DNA of 64,000 bases from Thermoplasmatales archaeon SW_10_69_26. Its GTDB lineage: Archaea > Thermoplasmatota > SW-10-69-26. Position 1 is the first letter of the stretch, and every line of letters begins with the position of its first letter. Under the pieces are notes generated by a model that saw only the letters and a program-made list of their open reading frames with translations, was not told where the DNA came from and searched no databases. Of the stretch, positions 63,831-64,000 are shown piece by piece. Made by a program: the position numbers and the translations under genes. The stretch is from the NCBI GenBank assembly GCA_003009755.1, contig PXUB01000038.1, positions 55,730-119,729 on the forward strand. Direction: 5' to 3'.

Positions 63831-64000
63831 GCGTTCCAGTGGGGGCCGGCGGTGAAAAGCGTTACTCGCGGACCTGTACTGGCTCGCAGGGCTCGGCCAT
63901 CGTCACGGTGGCCGCGGTCGTTCGTACTCGTCTGAGACCGAGCGCGCGGTGTCCATCAGCCCTCTGCCGTGATTGGAGACCTCCCTCCCCGGTCGGAAAG

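Overview
The window is high-GC DNA from an archaeon. The rRNA operon carries archaeal signatures: 16S, then a tRNA-Ala(TGC) spacer, then 23S and 5S, with matched processing stems around 16S and 23S. Archaeal-type information genes are present (GluRS, FEN-1, PAC2-type proteasome chaperone, a DUF504/MJ1316-like protein). Many start codons lie 25-31 nt downstream of a CTTTT-like box, which suggests leaderless transcripts. The proteins are acidic and several carry haloarchaeal-style secreted domains (DUF7282-like repeats, a PGF-CTERM-like tail). A euryarchaeal relative, perhaps a high-GC Thermoplasmatota or salt-adapted lineage, is my inference; I cannot place it more precisely. The metabolism looks aerobic and heterotrophic: a four-part 2-oxoacid dehydrogenase complex, PaaB/PaaC, tryptophan dioxygenase plus kynureninase, a cupredoxin, and a DabA/DabB inorganic-carbon transporter.

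Layout. 1-3803: E1-alpha, E1-beta and E2 of a 2-oxoacid dehydrogenase complex plus a small membrane protein. 3976-8576: a lower-GC island with an IS6-like element, two beta-helix proteins and a truncated gene; it separates E2 from the E3 gene (8950-10332). 10563-16498: PAC2 chaperone, small zinc-finger gene, an unknown protein, an MscS remnant, a ferritin-like/E2-like fusion broken by an in-frame TAG, and GluRS. 16688-22190: rRNA operon with three tandem promoters. 22285-34635: paaBC, THUMP-like methyltransferase, subtilase, aminotransferase, LVIVD lipoprotein, tRNA-Cys, TrmJ, HAD phosphatase, a FEN-1 lacking its first catalytic Asp, and a glycosyltransferase. 34990-39495: an accessory locus of lower GC with a secreted protein broken by TGA, a 10-cysteine secreted protein, a membrane protein, a large exported protein and an ABC ATPase whose permease is cut off by a 399-bp inverted-repeat element (39493-39891). 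40148-43976: dabA/dabB, with two palindromic operators straddling the promoter. 44132-48517: Lrp regulator, FMN reductase, TrkA/TrkH potassium uptake, cupredoxin. 49160-54497: HhH membrane protein, small membrane proteins, winged-helix regulator, five-repeat DUF7282 surface protein. 54775-57652: kynU, kynA and a TAG-interrupted methyltransferase. 57657-63830: PEBP lipoprotein, MazG, DUF504, tandem PspC mini-proteins, zinc ribbon, pabC and pabB.

The points most worth checking are: the two conserved genes each interrupted once by TAG (13451 and 57269) and one by TGA (35014); the inverted-repeat element whose TAGACTGCCGG ends supply the stop codons of the adjoining reading frames; the 10-Cys secreted protein next to an ABC transporter; the dab operators; the shortened 5' region of the 23S rRNA; and the FEN-1 deletion.
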